From positions 306,761 to 370,760 of the forward strand of contig QJPP01001412.1 in NCBI GenBank assembly GCA_003996215.1: a stretch of 64,000 bases of DNA. Direction: 5' to 3'. Shown here piece after piece: positions 46,142 to 58,144 of the stretch. The notes beneath the pieces were generated by a model. It was not told the DNA's origin. It did not search any database and was given only the letters and a program-made list of their open reading frames with translations. The stretch is from Jaltomata sinuosa. Its lineage: Eukaryota > Streptophyta > Magnoliopsida > Solanales > Solanaceae. A program made the translations under genes and the position numbers. How positions within the stretch are numbered: the stretch's first letter is position 1; every line of letters begins with the position of its first letter.

Positions 46142-46315
46142 TCTAGGTTCACCGGTGTCATCGGTATAGGAGCCAATGTCTAGTAGAGTCCTACGGATCG
46201 GGGCGGAGACGTCCGTACTCAATCTTTGGGAGGCTACATTGGCATTTTAGGAAATTTGACTCTTTCATTGCTTCTGTGTCGTGCGTAGAACCCTTGAAGT
46301 TACTGGAAATCTCAT

Positions 46316-47691
46316 TTGTTCTACTTCATCCTACCGCAGATAGTTCGTACGAGATCATCAGCATCACGCGAAGACGAGACTCCCACTCAAGCTAAGGGTC
46401 GAGGACGCACTCGAGCAGTGGCACCTGCTAAAGCTGCTAGAGTTGAGATAGAGCCTGAGCAGCCTGTGGATCAGGGGGCAGCCCAGGTACCACCAGCTTC
46501 AGTACCAGCTCCAGCGCCCATTTCTGTGCCAGCTCCAGTCGCAGCTCAGTCTCCAGATATTCGGGGATTACTATTTCAGCTTTTGGGTATGATTGGAGAG
46601 CGGCCTTCTGAGGTAGTGCAGACATCCGCTCAGGGGGCAGCCCTGGGTGCACAGAGTTCAGGAGTGCAGCCTGCTACTATGGCTCCCTGTGCGGAGGTCA
46701 TTCTGGTTCCATCAGTTGCACAACCTCTTGCTCCTCGCCCAGCTATGACAGAGTCAGAGCATAAGGCGTTGGGTAGGTTTTTGAGGTTAGCACCTCTGAG
46801 GTTTGCTGGTACTTCTGGACAGAATCCACATGACTTTATTACTACCTGTGAGGAGATGTTGCATCATTTGGGTTTGTTGGAGACTCACGGGGTTGGTTAT
46901 ACTACCTATCAGTTAGAGGGACCAGCGAAGTTATGGTGGAGGGCTCATGTTGCTTGTAGACCACCATCGACACCTCATTTGACCTGGTCTGAGTTTTATG
47001 AGGCCTTTATGGCCAAGTTCCTACCTCAGAGTGATCGTGAGCGTCGCAGGGAGCTGTTTACTCACCTTATACAGGGGTCTACGACTGTCTCAGAGTATGA
47101 GACCCATTTTCATCATCTATGAGACCCATTTTCATCAGCTATGAGACCCGTTTTCATCAGCTAGCACCGTTTGGAGCTATGATCATTCCTACCGAGGCAG
47201 ATAGGATTCGCAGATTTGTATGGGGTTTGAGGCCAGAGATCAGGCAGCCAGCTGAGATATTGATTGCCGGTTGTTGGTCATTTCAGGCTATTGTAGACTA
47301 TGCCCGCACTGTGGAGGACTTACATCGACATGATCAGGGGTCCAGAGATAAGAGGCCTCGACATCAGGGTGTATATAGTGGTTCCAGATATGGTGGTAGA
47401 GGTCCTGGCCAGTGGAACCAAAGTTATCAGCCAGAACAGCACCAGGGTCAGTCCAGCAGACCAGTTCAGGCTTCCCTTCAGACTTTTGGTAGTACCCAGT
47501 TCGAGCAGGGTCAGAGCAGCCATCAGGGCTATGGCGGCCAGTCTTCTAGGGGTACAGTTTCTGGGGCATCAGGCCGTGGTAGTTATATGGGATCTGCTGG
47601 GTCATCTCGACCGAGTAGGCCGCCAGGTGCTTGTTTTACTTGTGGTGTGATTGGTCATTTTGCTAGAGATTGCCCTCAGCAGGGTACAATT
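46316..47691 (+). pseudogene. Tekay gag (capsid and zinc knuckle), frameshifted
   Basis: The open frame begins at ATG 46316. The start used by the minus-strand relative (MVRMRSSAS) corresponds to 46340 here, which reads ATA, so the ancestral start codon is lost. Domains: Arg-rich N-terminus, Pro/Ala/Val spacer (46450-46560), capsid core (46750-47200, KALGRFLRLAPLRFAGTSGQ, DFITTCEEMLHHLGLLETHG, FYEAFMAKFLPQSD), Gln/Ser/Gly-rich tail and a CX2CX4HX4C zinc knuckle (CFTCGVIGHFARDC, 47633-47674). A triplication of a 22-bp unit at 47097-47162 adds 44 bp and shifts the frame, ending the first part at 47120-47122. A TAG at 47692-47694 closes the gag. Upstream neighbour: primer site. Downstream: pol in the same frame. 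Confidence 0.93.
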
Positions 47692-50600
47692 TAGTTGGCC
47701 GAGCCTTTACGAACAGTTCAGCCCCCGGCTAGAGGGGGTGGCCGTCAGAGTAGAGGTGGTGCTCCACGCGGCAGAGCAGGTGGTAGGGATGGCAGTCGGG
47801 CAGGTGGAGGTCATCGTCAGTTTTACGCGGTCCCTAGGAGACTAGAGGCAGAGGCCTCAGATGCTGTGATTACAGGTACGATTTCTTTGTGCCATCAGTC
47901 TGCTATGGCTTTATTTGATCCTGGATCCACTTGTTCATACGTATCTGCCTACTTTGTGCCTTGTTTGGGGTTGGCTAGTGAGCCATTATCTGTTCCTGTT
48001 TCTGTTTCGACCCCAGTAGGAGATTCTTTAGTGGTGGATCGGATTGTGAGATCCTGTATGTTATCTATTGGTGACTCAAAGACTTGGGGTGATTTGATGA
48101 TCCTTGATATGCTAGATTTTGATGTGATACTAGGCATGGACTGGTTATCCCCTCACCGTGTGGTCTTCGATTGTTATGCCAAGACTATTACCATAGCTGT
48201 GCCCGGTGTATCCCCGATTGTGTGGCAGGGTTCTGTTAGCCATGCACCATTTGGGATCATCTCTTGTCTTCGAGCTAGGAAGTTGATTTCCCGTGGGTGT
48301 TTAGCTTATCTAGTATATGTTCGAGATGTTAGTGCTGACCCTACTTCTCCTGAGTCTTTTCCTGTGGTTAGAGACTTTCTCGATGTGTTTCCTACCGACA
48401 TGCCAGGCCTTCCTCCTGAGAGAGATATTGATTTTTCTATTGAGCTAGAGTCAGGCACCAGGCCTATTTATATTTCTCCTTACCGTATGGCTCCTGCTGA
48501 GTTGAGGGAGCTTAAGGAGCAGCTCCAGGATCTGTTAGCTAAGGGGTTTATTAGACCTAGTGTGTCACCTTGGGGTGCTCTTGTTCTCTTCGTGAAGAAG
48601 AAGGATGGGTCGATGCGCATGTGTATTGATTATCGACAGCTGAATAGGGTGACAGTGAAGAATAGGTATCCAATGCCGAGGATTGATGACTTGTTTGACC
48701 AACTTCAGGGTTCAGTTGTGTTTTCGAAGATTGATTTGAGGTCTGGCTACCATCAGTTGAGGATTAGGGCGGAGGACATCCCTAAGACAGCATTCAGGAC
48801 ACATTATGGCCATTATGAGTTCCTGGTGATGTCTTTTGGGTTGACTAATGCCCCCGCAGCCTTTATGAACTTGATGCAAAGGGTTCTTGGCCCGTATTTA
48901 GACTCATTTGTGATAGTTTTTATAGACGACATCTTGGTATACTCGCGTAGTAGAGATGAGCATGAGCAACACTTGAGGGTTATACTCCAGACTTTGAGAG
49001 ATCATCGGTTGTATGCCAAGTTCTCAAAGTGCGAGTTTTGGCTTGAGTCAGTTGCATTCCTAGGGCACGTGGTATCTAAGGATGGGATTAGGGTTGACCC
49101 GGGAAAGATTTCTGCGGTTTGTGATTGGCCTAGACTTACTACTGCTACTGAGGTCCGCAACTTTATTGGGTTAGCATGTTACTACAGACGGTTCGTTGAG
49201 GGATTTTCTTCCATAGCAGCACCCTTGACTATGCTGACTAGGAAGGATTTTCCATTTCAGTGGTCGGATCAGTGCGAGGATAGCTTCCAGAGGCTTAAGG
49301 CCTTATTGACTTCAACTCAAGTTTTGGCTTTGCCGGTTGAGGGTCAGAGCTTCTCCGTGTACTGTGATACTTCTGGGGTTGGTCTTGGTTGTGTGTTGAT
49401 GCAGCAGGGTCGAGTAATAGCATATGCGTCGAGGCAACTGAAGGTTCACGAGCGCAACTACCCTACTCATGACTTAGAGTTGGCAGCGGTAGTTTTCGCG
49501 CTCAAGATCTGGAGGCATTACCTATATGGAGTTCACTGTGAGATCTTCACTGATCACCGTAGTCTTCAGTATATCACGAGTCAGCGAGAGTTGAACTCGA
49601 GACAGAGGAGATGGGTCGAGTTACTAAAGGACTATGACTTCACTATTCTGTATCATCCGGGCAAGGCAAACATGGTAGCGGATGCCTTGAGTCGAAAGAC
49701 AGTGAGTATGGGTAGCCTAGCTTCTCTTTCAGTTTCAGAGCGACCTTTGGCCTTGGACATCCAGTCCTTGGCTAACCATTTGGTTAGGCTTGATTTGTCG
49801 GATCCTAGCAGAGTTTTCGCCGATGTTGAGGTTTATTCTACTTTGATTGATCAGATTCAGAGCCGTCAGTTTAAGGATCAGCAGTTGTGTGACCTTCGTG
49901 ATCGGGTTGTTCAGGGTGAGACCAGTCGGGCTACTCTAGATTCAGATGGGGTTCTGAGGTTTGATAGTCGCCTTTGTGTTCCGAGGATTAGTGATTTGAT
50001 TCAGTTGATACTTCATGAGGCACATTGTACTAGATACTCCATTCACCCTGGCACAACAAAGATGTATAGAGACTTGAGGCAGCTTTACTGGTGGAGTGGT
50101 ATGAAGCGGGATATAATGGATTTCGTATCTCGGTGCTTGAACTGTCAGCAGGTTAAGTTCAAGCACATGAGACTTGGTGGTTTGATGCAGCGACTTCCCA
50201 TTCCTGAGTGGAAGTGGGAAGGGATTACTATGGACTTTGTTGTTGGTTTGCCTCGTACTTCTCATGGGTTTGATTCCATATGGGTGATCGTTGATAGGAT
50301 GACTAAGTCAGCACATTTCTTGCCGGTTCAGACATCTTATGGCGCAGAGAGGTTAGCTCAGATCTACCTTCGTGAGATTGTTCGGTTGCACGGGGTCCCA
50401 GCTTCTATCATTTCAGACTGCGGCAGTCAGTTCACATCTCAGTTCTGGAGGGCTATTCAGGGAGATTTGGGTACAGATGTTCATCTTAGTACCGCTTTCC
50501 ACCCTCAGACAGATGGCCAGTCCGAGAGGACCATTCAGATTCTGGAGGACATGCTTCGGGCCTGTATTCTTGACTTTGGAGGTTCTTGGGATCAGTTTGT

Positions 50601-51317
50601 TCCTTTGGCAGAGTTTGCTTATAATAACAGTTTCCATTCGAGTATTGGCATGTCACCTTTTGAGGCTTTGTATGGCAGGCGTTGCAGAATACCGGTAGGT
50701 TAGTTTGATGGTTTTGATTCTAGGCCCCAGAGTACAGATTTGCTTCGAGATTCCTTAGATCGGGTCCGAGCGATTCAGGACAGACTTCAGGCAGCTCAGA
50801 GCAGGCAGAAGAGTTATGCTAATCGTAGGCTTCGTGCCTTGGAGTTTAGTATCGGTGACTTGGTGTTTCTCCGTGTATCGCCCATGAAGGGCGTGATGAG
50901 ATTTGGTAGGCGGGGCAAGCTTAGCCCCAGGTACATTGGGGCGTTTTAGATTCTTCAGAGGGTTGGTAGCGTTGCCTATCAGTTACCCTTGCCTCCGATG
51001 TTTTCAGCTATACATCCTGTATTTCATGTTTTGATGTTGCGTCGGTATGTACCAGATGAGTCTCATGTGTTGCAGTGGGATTCAGTTCAGTTGGGTGAGG
51101 GTTTAGCCTTTGTTGAGGAGCCGGCGGCTATTTTTGCAAGAGATGTAAGGAGATTGAGGTCTCGAGAGATCTCGATTGTTAAGGTTCAGTGGAGGCACCG
51201 TCCAGTCGAGGAGGCTACCTTGTAGACCGATAGAGATATGAGGGCTCAATATACGCAACTGTTTGAGCCTTCAGGTACCCCCTTGACCTTGACTTTCGTG
51301 GACGAAAGTCATTTTTA
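47692..51317 (+). pseudogene. Tekay pol: protease, RT, RNase H, integrase, chromodomain
   Basis: After TAG 47692-47694 (CAG in the relative) the frame stays open for 1002 codons. Protease is near 47917 ([14 protein letters not shown]). RT is at 48580-49150 with [31 protein letters not shown] and the catalytic FIDDILVYS at 48919-48945. RNase H is at about 49345-49700 ([54 protein letters not shown]). Integrase has an HHCC zinc site near 50010-50150 and catalytic D, D, E in [19 protein letters not shown] and TDGQSERT. The tail carries SPRYIGAF and a chromodomain-like FARDVRRLRSREISIVKVQW. TAG stops at 50701-50703 (for Trp), 50947-50949 and 51223-51225 truncate the integrase C-terminus and tail. 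It ends FVDESHF at 51317, next to the polypurine tract. All catalytic residues I could check are intact. Confidence 0.95.
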
Positions 51318-51328
51318 GTAGTGGATGA
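51311..51328 (+). other. Polypurine tract of plus-strand Tekay
   Basis: AGTAGTGGATGA directly precedes the 3' LTR start TGTAATG, matching the tract of the minus-strand relative. Confidence 0.65.
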
Positions 51329-54300
51329 TGTAATGACCCTTCCGGTTATTTTCACATATACGTTTTTCTTGTACCGTTAGAGCTTGTTTATAGTGGCCCC
51401 AAGTCATTTAAGGCTTGTTGGGACCGGTAGTTCGGTGCCGGGGCCATTTGTTTGGTCGTATGATAAGTTTTGAAGTCAAGCAAGTTGGCAAAAGTTATCG
51501 TAAGTTTCCTTAATAAATTTTCTGAACTTGGGGTAAAATGTCTCAGAGCGTTTCTCTCAATATATAAAGATTTAAAAGTCCACCAAAATACCAAATCGAA
51601 GGTCTACGAGTCTAGTTTCCAACGCACAAAACCCCACATTCAACTGATCTTGGAGTAAAAAGTTATGACTGTTTTACCGCGGACTGTCTGGCAGAAACTG
51701 GGTCGCGAACCGGGTCGGGTCAAAATCGATTTAAAGCCTCAACTTCACGTTTTAAAACGCCATTTCAGTTCTGAAACAGTGAGAAAACATAAGGTAGGGT
51801 TCCAAGAGAGTTCTTGAGTATCAAAATCGTGCGTACTTGAAAATATTTAATTTAAAAATTGAATGTAGTAGAAAGTTATATTTTTATTGCTTTCCTAAAA
51901 TACTTTTGTTACTAGATATTCGTGTATGTATTTATTTTATAAGGTTTTTATTAATTGTAATATTTTAACGGAGATAGTAAACTTAGTTATGTTGAAAATT
52001 ATTATTTTAATATAGTAGGTTTTATTTGAAATAATTTTCTATTAATTATTGTATATTCAAAAGTTATATATATTTTACCATGAATTTATGCAATACCCGA
52101 ATATATACATAATGGGATAAAAATGAATTTGTGGTTCCACTCCACTCCCACGTGGAAGTGGAGGGAGTGGACAACAGCAAGCTTTCTCATAGGTGGCATC
52201 ATTTGGTTATGAGATGGATAACTTATATAAACAATTGTAAGTAGTACATATCCTTAATTATCACTCAAATTCTTAAACTTTCAGTGGATTAATACCTACT
52301 AATATGAACAATTCCCTTGCTGCATACATACGTATATGTGTCTACTCATAGTACGTTGATGAGAGATTTTATGAGAAATATACTTTGATGAGTTATTCTA
52401 TCACGGATCAAAAGTTGATTGTCTACGTCAAGTTATTCAAGCCCGAATTCGAGTTAATTTCATTTCGGAGCTTTTCAGAGAGGTTTGAGCTTGTCATCGG
52501 ACGACAGGTAGGTTACAGTTTATTTTCCCTAGACTCTGCATATATAGGATAAAATTGTATTAATGGGCATCCTTGGGTTGGTTTATTAGGTTGGTACCAC
52601 AGACCTCGACCGCTTTATTCATGTCCGCCTACTTTTGTTCCTCCATTGCTTGTAGTACTTGCCGATATATTTTATTTACCCTTGTGGTCCTGTGAGACCT
52701 TGTTGACTCTGGAACATAAAAGGTGGGATTTTGGGAATGTCCGCGAATCCCGGGCATAGAATTATCCTTCTAGGCTGGTTATGCTTGCTGAGTAGCTGTG
52801 GGCCTGTGCAGGGTCGATAGGTTGATTGTGAGCTGCTGGGCAGCTATTGTGTTTGATCATACCATTTCCATGCATATAAAGAGGTTTTATCCATGTTTTA
52901 CTATGGTTTGGGCTTCGGGCCTACTGACACTATTTTCTAAACCTTGCATGGCCCCGGGGGCCCATTTTTTGATGAAAATGAATTGGAAATGGTTTTATTT
53001 AACTTGTGAATATTCTTGGGTAAAAGAAAGTAAAATTATAATTTATATTACGATTAACGCTAGACTCGGCAGGGCTGGGATGCTAGTTGAGTTTTCTTGC
53101 TACCTGAGATAATTTTAGCCTCGGTCGGACCGAGCACCCGAGATGACTTTCTACTGTTTAGACCCGGTTATGCCCGGGCACCCTTGGAGGGTTTTTTTGG
53201 GATATTTTCCTACTACTTTAGTCCTGGACAGGGTCTGGGCATGCATATTAGAGACTGGGTCTCTATCTCGAACCCGGACTTGCTTCCGGATGACATGTCT
53301 TGATACTGAGTTTTAGTATGAGGTAAGGGACCTCCATGGACCTTGCCATCCGGGCCTGGGGCTTCGGGCTGCGTGTGACAGAGGAAGGGTATACGGCGGA
53401 ATAGAGGTATACGGGCAGTGTCCTTCCATGGAACCTACTTGCTGGGCCGGATCGGCACCGGATGAGGTATATACAGAGATACCATTTCACTTGAGATCTT
53501 CATGCATCATATCATTCATTGTTTGAGGCTCCACCCTTGTTTGTTGTTTGTTGATTGTACGCTCCGGTAGTATGGGATACCGGAGGTTTTGTTTTCACTT
53601 GTTTGTGTTCCCCGGTTGTATGGGCGGCCGGGGGACTGTAGGTAGACTCTTGGTATTTACTTACAGAATTATTCCCTGTTACGGTTAAGAATGAAATTGG
53701 TTACTGCTAAACTGTTAGTTCCTGGATTGAGATTGATGTGATTAGTTGAGTTTGATTCATGTCTCTGAGCATGCCTATCATTACTCTTTCCCTCTTCTTA
53801 CACTTGAGGTTACCGGTATACCGTCCATTTCGTAAACTTATTATGTGTACACTATTATTGCAAGGACCCCAGGTGCGTTATTTCTTACTTTCACCTGTGC
53901 CTATGGTGTATATATTCGTCTTACTAGCCTCACAAGTGGTTCTGTTGATTTCCCTCTGGGCTAGTTCCTGTGTACCTTTTGTTGATCTCTATGACTACTT
54001 GCTTCTATTCTGTCTGTACTACGCTTTTATCTTATATGTGCCCAGTCGGCCTATGATACCTACTGGGTACCTTACGCTTCGCATTTGGTGCTCAACCTAC
54101 CCCCTGCATCTTTGGGTGCAGATCCTAGCGTGGGCCATCGCCGTTAGATCGCTGTAAGTCGTGCTTGGAGATCTGTTGGGGATTACTTCAGACTGAGGGT
54201 GAGCTCTTGGCGATCGGAGCTTAGATTTAGTTTACCTTTTGCTTCATGTACTCTATTACCATTCAGAGACATCTGTATATATTATTTTGGATCGTTTGCA

Positions 54301-54523
54301 CTCCCTGTATGTAGTTTTGGCTCTATACTATGATACCAGGTCTTGGGGTTTGGTTTAGTTTCCGTATATGTATACATATACTCCTGTTAACTATTCTTCC
54401 GCTTATTTGTTAGATAGTAGCCCATTACTAACTGTGCTGGGCTACGGGAATTGGTTCGCCTACTGGGAGGAGGGGGGTTGGGGGTTGTAGATGCCATCAT
54501 GATCGAGAAATTGGGTCGTGACA
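51329..54523 (+). repeat. 3' LTR of plus-strand Tekay element
   Basis: It starts TGTAATGACCC and ends GGGTCGTGACA. It retains the roughly 70 bp (about 51774-51850) lost from the 5' LTR. A stretch of about 330 bp (52190-52515) differs from 43800-44125 by only one or two bases, while the first 120 bp differ at about one base in twelve. Confidence 0.95.
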
Positions 54524-54528
54524 ATTAC

Positions 54529-55130
54529 AAGCAGCTAATAAGACTCCACACTCTGATGAGGTCATCGAGAACAAGAACATGAAAGAGGTGAATTCTGTAT
54601 CGATTACTGAAGGGCCGAAAGCTCCTTTAATTTTCCAAACATCACCACTTTCATTCCAATACCAAGCACCCATAAATTATGTACTTTCATCTTCCAAAAC
54701 AACACATAATTATCCAATACCGTCCTATAAACCTGTTGCTCATCCCGTCTATAATACTCAACCCACATACTTTCAATTCCCCCCACCTACATTTCAAAAG
54801 TCACCAGCTTATCAAAAGCCACCAAGATCTCAACGATTCCATCGATCCTCAAAACCTCGAGCTAATTTGAAGAAAAATTCACCCAAATAATACACTCCTT
54901 TGGCCGAGACCATAGCCCAATTATATGAGATATTAAAGGTTTTTGGTCATATTGCTCCCATCCTGAGCTTGTGATGGATACACATGCAAAATGGTTTGAT
55001 CCCACTAAAGTCTATGCTTATCATTCAGGGATGAAAGGGCACACTACAGAAGAATATCGAGCTTCGAAAGATCATATTTAAACATTGATTGATACTAATG
55101 TGATACACTTAAAAGAGTCTAATTTCAATG
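54529..55130 (+). pseudogene. Ogre/Tat-type gag, 3' part
   Basis: The gag frame interrupted at 42984 resumes in register (AANKTPHSDEVIENKNMKEV), runs through a Pro/Tyr/Gln-rich segment (SFQYQAPINYVLSS, YFQFPPPTFQKSPAYQKPP) to a stop at 54888-54890. It then continues with PLAETIAQLYEILK, the terminal gag motif that also ends the gag at 62289-64000 (QLAETRTQLYERLKAAGF). Beyond it, stops accumulate. No zinc knuckle, protease or RT follows, so the element is gag-only and non-autonomous or heavily deleted. Confidence 0.85.
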
Positions 55131-55951
55131 ACATTTGATTATGTTGTCGCCTCGATTGAGGCTCCCGAGCATTCAAAAAATGACTTTAAACTTTATTAAT
55201 TTGGCAATGGTGATATTTACTTGGAGCAAGATAAAGTTCCTTTGTGCTTTTCTTTTAGGTAATTGGGACTACGTTTGACCTGATTCCCATTTAAGAGGGA
55301 TACGTAGGCGCTCCTGTGGAGTTCGGTCTTATCATAATAAAACTTTTCATACCCCCCTTTCAACTTTGTAACTGGGATAGAATTTTTGAGAGAAACTAAA
55401 AAGTTTCATTGGAAGAAGCATTTCTACAAGATCAAGGCTAACAAGACATGACACTGGGGCAATTATTTTTTAGGAGAGCTCAAAAATTTCATCAAAGACT
55501 GCATATCAAGACAGTCAAGGAAAATGCAAGATCAAATCCGAACAGAGGCACAAATCAATCTCCCCTTTTTAAAAACTTAAAATTTTTATTTGAGCGAGGA
55601 ATAATAGGTATAATCTCACAAGTATACTACATCATCAATGATAAAATTCTAAAGGCTAAGCAGTGTCCTTTTGAATTTCGAAAAGGAAAGTATGAATTTT
55701 TTTGAATCATAAACTGGGGCACAAATTTTGAGGGATCCTCAAAATTTCAAGTATCACATCTCAAGAAATTCAGACAAAGCGCAAGTTCAAAGTCCAACAA
55801 GCAAAAGACAAGCAAAAGTACGAATCAATCTTTTGCCTTTTACAACTTACAATTTTACTTTGGATGCAGAAATGCTGGTGCAAATTCAGGAATTACCATA
55901 ACATTCAAATTATGAAACAAGAACAATGGCCATCAAGAGAAGACATTCTCT
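55131..55951 (+). other. 3' non-coding tail of the Ogre/Tat element
   Basis: The region carries the phrases gactacgtttgacctgattccc and gggatacgtaggcgctcc, which I know from Solanaceae Tat-type elements. These are followed by loosely repeated tggggca(a/c)a...ttttgag...tca blocks near 55453, 55717 and 55875. It ends where a LINE fragment begins. An 85-residue ORF at 55448-55705 has no domain. Confidence 0.55.
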
Positions 55952-56170
55952 CCACCAAAACTTAAAGGTAAGCTCTATAGAGTGATAGTTAGACCGACTT
56001 TGTTATATAGAGCGAAGTGTTGGCCAGTCAAGAACTCTCATGTTTAGAAGATGTATGCTGAAAAAATAAGCATGTTGAGGGGGATGTGTGGGCATACCAG
56101 GAGCGATAAGATTAGGAATAAGAAAATTCGGGATAAGGTGGGAGTGACCTCTATGATGGACAAAATAATA
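55952..56170 (+). pseudogene. LINE (L1-type) reverse transcriptase C-terminal fragment
   Basis: One frame reads PPKLKGKLYRVIVRPTLLYR, then AKCWPVKNSHV, a stop, KMYAEKISMLRGMCGHTRSD and KIRNKKIRDKVGVTSMMDK. This is the conserved end of plant L1 reverse transcriptases (RPALLYG...ECW...MRMLRWMCG...RIRN). The catalytic RT core lies upstream in intact LINEs and is absent here. One in-frame TAG is present. The scrap has no poly-A tail or TSD that I could find. It separates the Tat tail from the next LTR remnant. Confidence 0.85.
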
Positions 56171-57359
56171 TAGAATTTATCCCTCAGACCATCTGAAATC
56201 GTACCTCGTACTCATCAACAAAAAAATAAATGGAGAAATAATTTGAAAACATCCCTCGAATCGAGTATATATAAAAGTGATAGAGTCTTTCCAACTCAAA
56301 AATCAATGATAATCAATGTAATCTGAAAATCGTAGTAAAAGTGAAAAATCTCTTTTAAAACAAAAAAGTCAATATTTTCCTCCAAATCGTGCCATGATCC
56401 ATGTGTGTGTATGTATGAATATATGCGTGTGTATATATATATATATATATACCAAATAGGATAAACCATCCTTCAAACAAGGCACACTAATCTGGAGTTC
56501 AGAAAGTCCAAAACCACGGTCTCGGACCCACAACCTTATAACATAAGAAAATAAAAATGGAAAGTAAAATGACAAAACCGTAAACTAATCGAAGGAGGTA
56601 CTCTACCACGGAATCTTCCGCTAAGCATGGCTAAGGATTACTAACCTAATCCTAATGCTAACAAGCAATCTAGACTAAGGCTTACGAAGAAAAACTAGTC
56701 TAAACTCTCCAAAATAGGTCGTTTATTCATAAAATCATCATAACCTAATTTTTTTACCTAGTCATATACCCTAAAATTCATGCAACTTATAAAATATACT
56801 ATCTAACTGAACTAAGTCTAAAAGAGGAAAATCGTAACCTACCTCAAAGTTGAACGACAATTATGAACTATTACTCGAGAGCCTTCTCCTTTTGCAGTGC
56901 CTCAGATCGCTATGACGCTATCCCAAATATAATTTACACGTCAATACGGGACTAACGACACCCATATTAATATTTCATAATTTGGGTTGGAAATCGAATC
57001 AAAAATCGATCCTCAGGACCCATTGATAAAATCAAAAATGAACTTTGCGGTTACCTTCCCTACAAGGTAAAGATCGCATACCCAAAAGCTAAGCAAAGAC
57101 GGGAGTAAATTAGGACCTCAAATGATCCAAAAAACTTACTTTAAAGATGGAGAAAACTAGGAATTTTAGACCCAATTTGCTAATAAAATACAAAATTAAA
57201 GCTTAGACAAGCAATATAACGAGATGGGGAAGAGAATTCACTTACAATCTCAGTTAAACAGCCAAGAAATGAAGAAAAACCTTCTTAACCGAGCTCACAC
57301 TTACAATGAAAAATATTTTGAACTTAGAGAAGTAAATGAGGAAGAAGACCCTTTAAACA
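56171..57359. other. AT-rich DNA with (TA)n, probable body of LTR family F
   Basis: A GT/TA microsatellite lies at about 56402-56450. The remainder has no convincing gene and is likely part of the LTR ending at 58144, but I could not find its left boundary. Confidence 0.35.
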
Positions 57360-58144
57360 CTTAGCGATCATCGCTCCTGTGGAACTTTAGTCGAAGGTGC
57401 GATACCGCAGAAGCAGAGAAATCCTCGCAGGAGCGGAGATCTGTTGTCTCCTTGAGCTACGCAGGAGCGAGCTCGCAGAGGCGACCAAAATATCGTAGGA
57501 GCAGAAACAGGTTCACAGTGCACCCTTCGCAGGAGCAGTCCACTCTTCGGAGAAGCGGCTCCATAGGAGAAGGAGTTGCTGATATCACCAGCCTTCGCTG
57601 GTCCGGCTGGCTCATCGCATGAGCATCTTCATTAGTGCAAGCCAAAAAGCTTTTACCAACTCACAAAATTTCTAAACGGACCCTCGAGATTCATTTGGAG
57701 TCCCGTGAACACCAACAAATATGCTACCCAACTGAAAATGACATTTCAGACTTAATAAAATCGATGAAATGACTAATGAAGGTCGTCTTGATGAAGTATT
57801 GAACAAAGTCAACACTTTAACTAAAAACACTAAAAGTTACCCAAGTACTTCAAAACGAGTTCAAAAGTCTCGAGACCCAAATCAAAGGTCCCACTAGCCC
57901 AAAATCTATGTTTCGGAGCTACGCGCACTGACAAAATTTTAATCTGAGCCTGTTTATTTAAATATTGACCAAAGTCAAATATTTTAACTTTAAGAGTTTC
58001 AAAACAGGAAAAATCTTCTAAAACCTGACCAAATACCTCGAAAAATGTGACACCCATTCCAGGAAGCCACATAAACAGTATAGAAGCTACGGGAAGGGTC
58101 AAAATGGTAAAAATGCATGAAAAAGGACCATGAGGATCATTACA
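57360..58144 (-). repeat. LTR end, family F, with TCGCAGGAGCG cluster
   Basis: The right end reads GAGGATCATTACA, so in minus orientation the LTR would begin TGTAATGATCC. The part at 57720-58050 parallels the Tekay LTR (gttgaccaaagtcaa, cggagctac, gtttcaaaacagg). A cluster of CGCAGGAGCG and related words occupies 57360-57620. No target-site duplication could be matched because the other end is unknown. Confidence 0.6.

Larger units (their letters stand above)
42985..54523 (+). mobile_element. Tekay-type Ty3/Gypsy chromovirus, near-complete (TSD ATTAC)
   Basis: This is an 11.5-kb element with LTRs of 3142 bp (42985-46126) and 3195 bp (51329-54523). Its primer site is at 46130-46141, gag at 46316-47691, pol at 47695-51317 and a polypurine tract just before 51329. 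ATTAC flanks it at 42980-42984 and 54524-54528. LTRs differ by a few per cent plus a few indels, so it is clearly younger than the minus-strand relative at 13359-25410. Only a handful of stops disrupt it, but it still cannot be autonomous. Confidence 0.96.

Noticed and set aside
49942..50265. 107-codon minus-strand ORF inside the plus-strand Tekay pol
   Set aside because: Antisense shadow of integrase, with its near twin appearing as an antisense ORF in the other Tekay copy.
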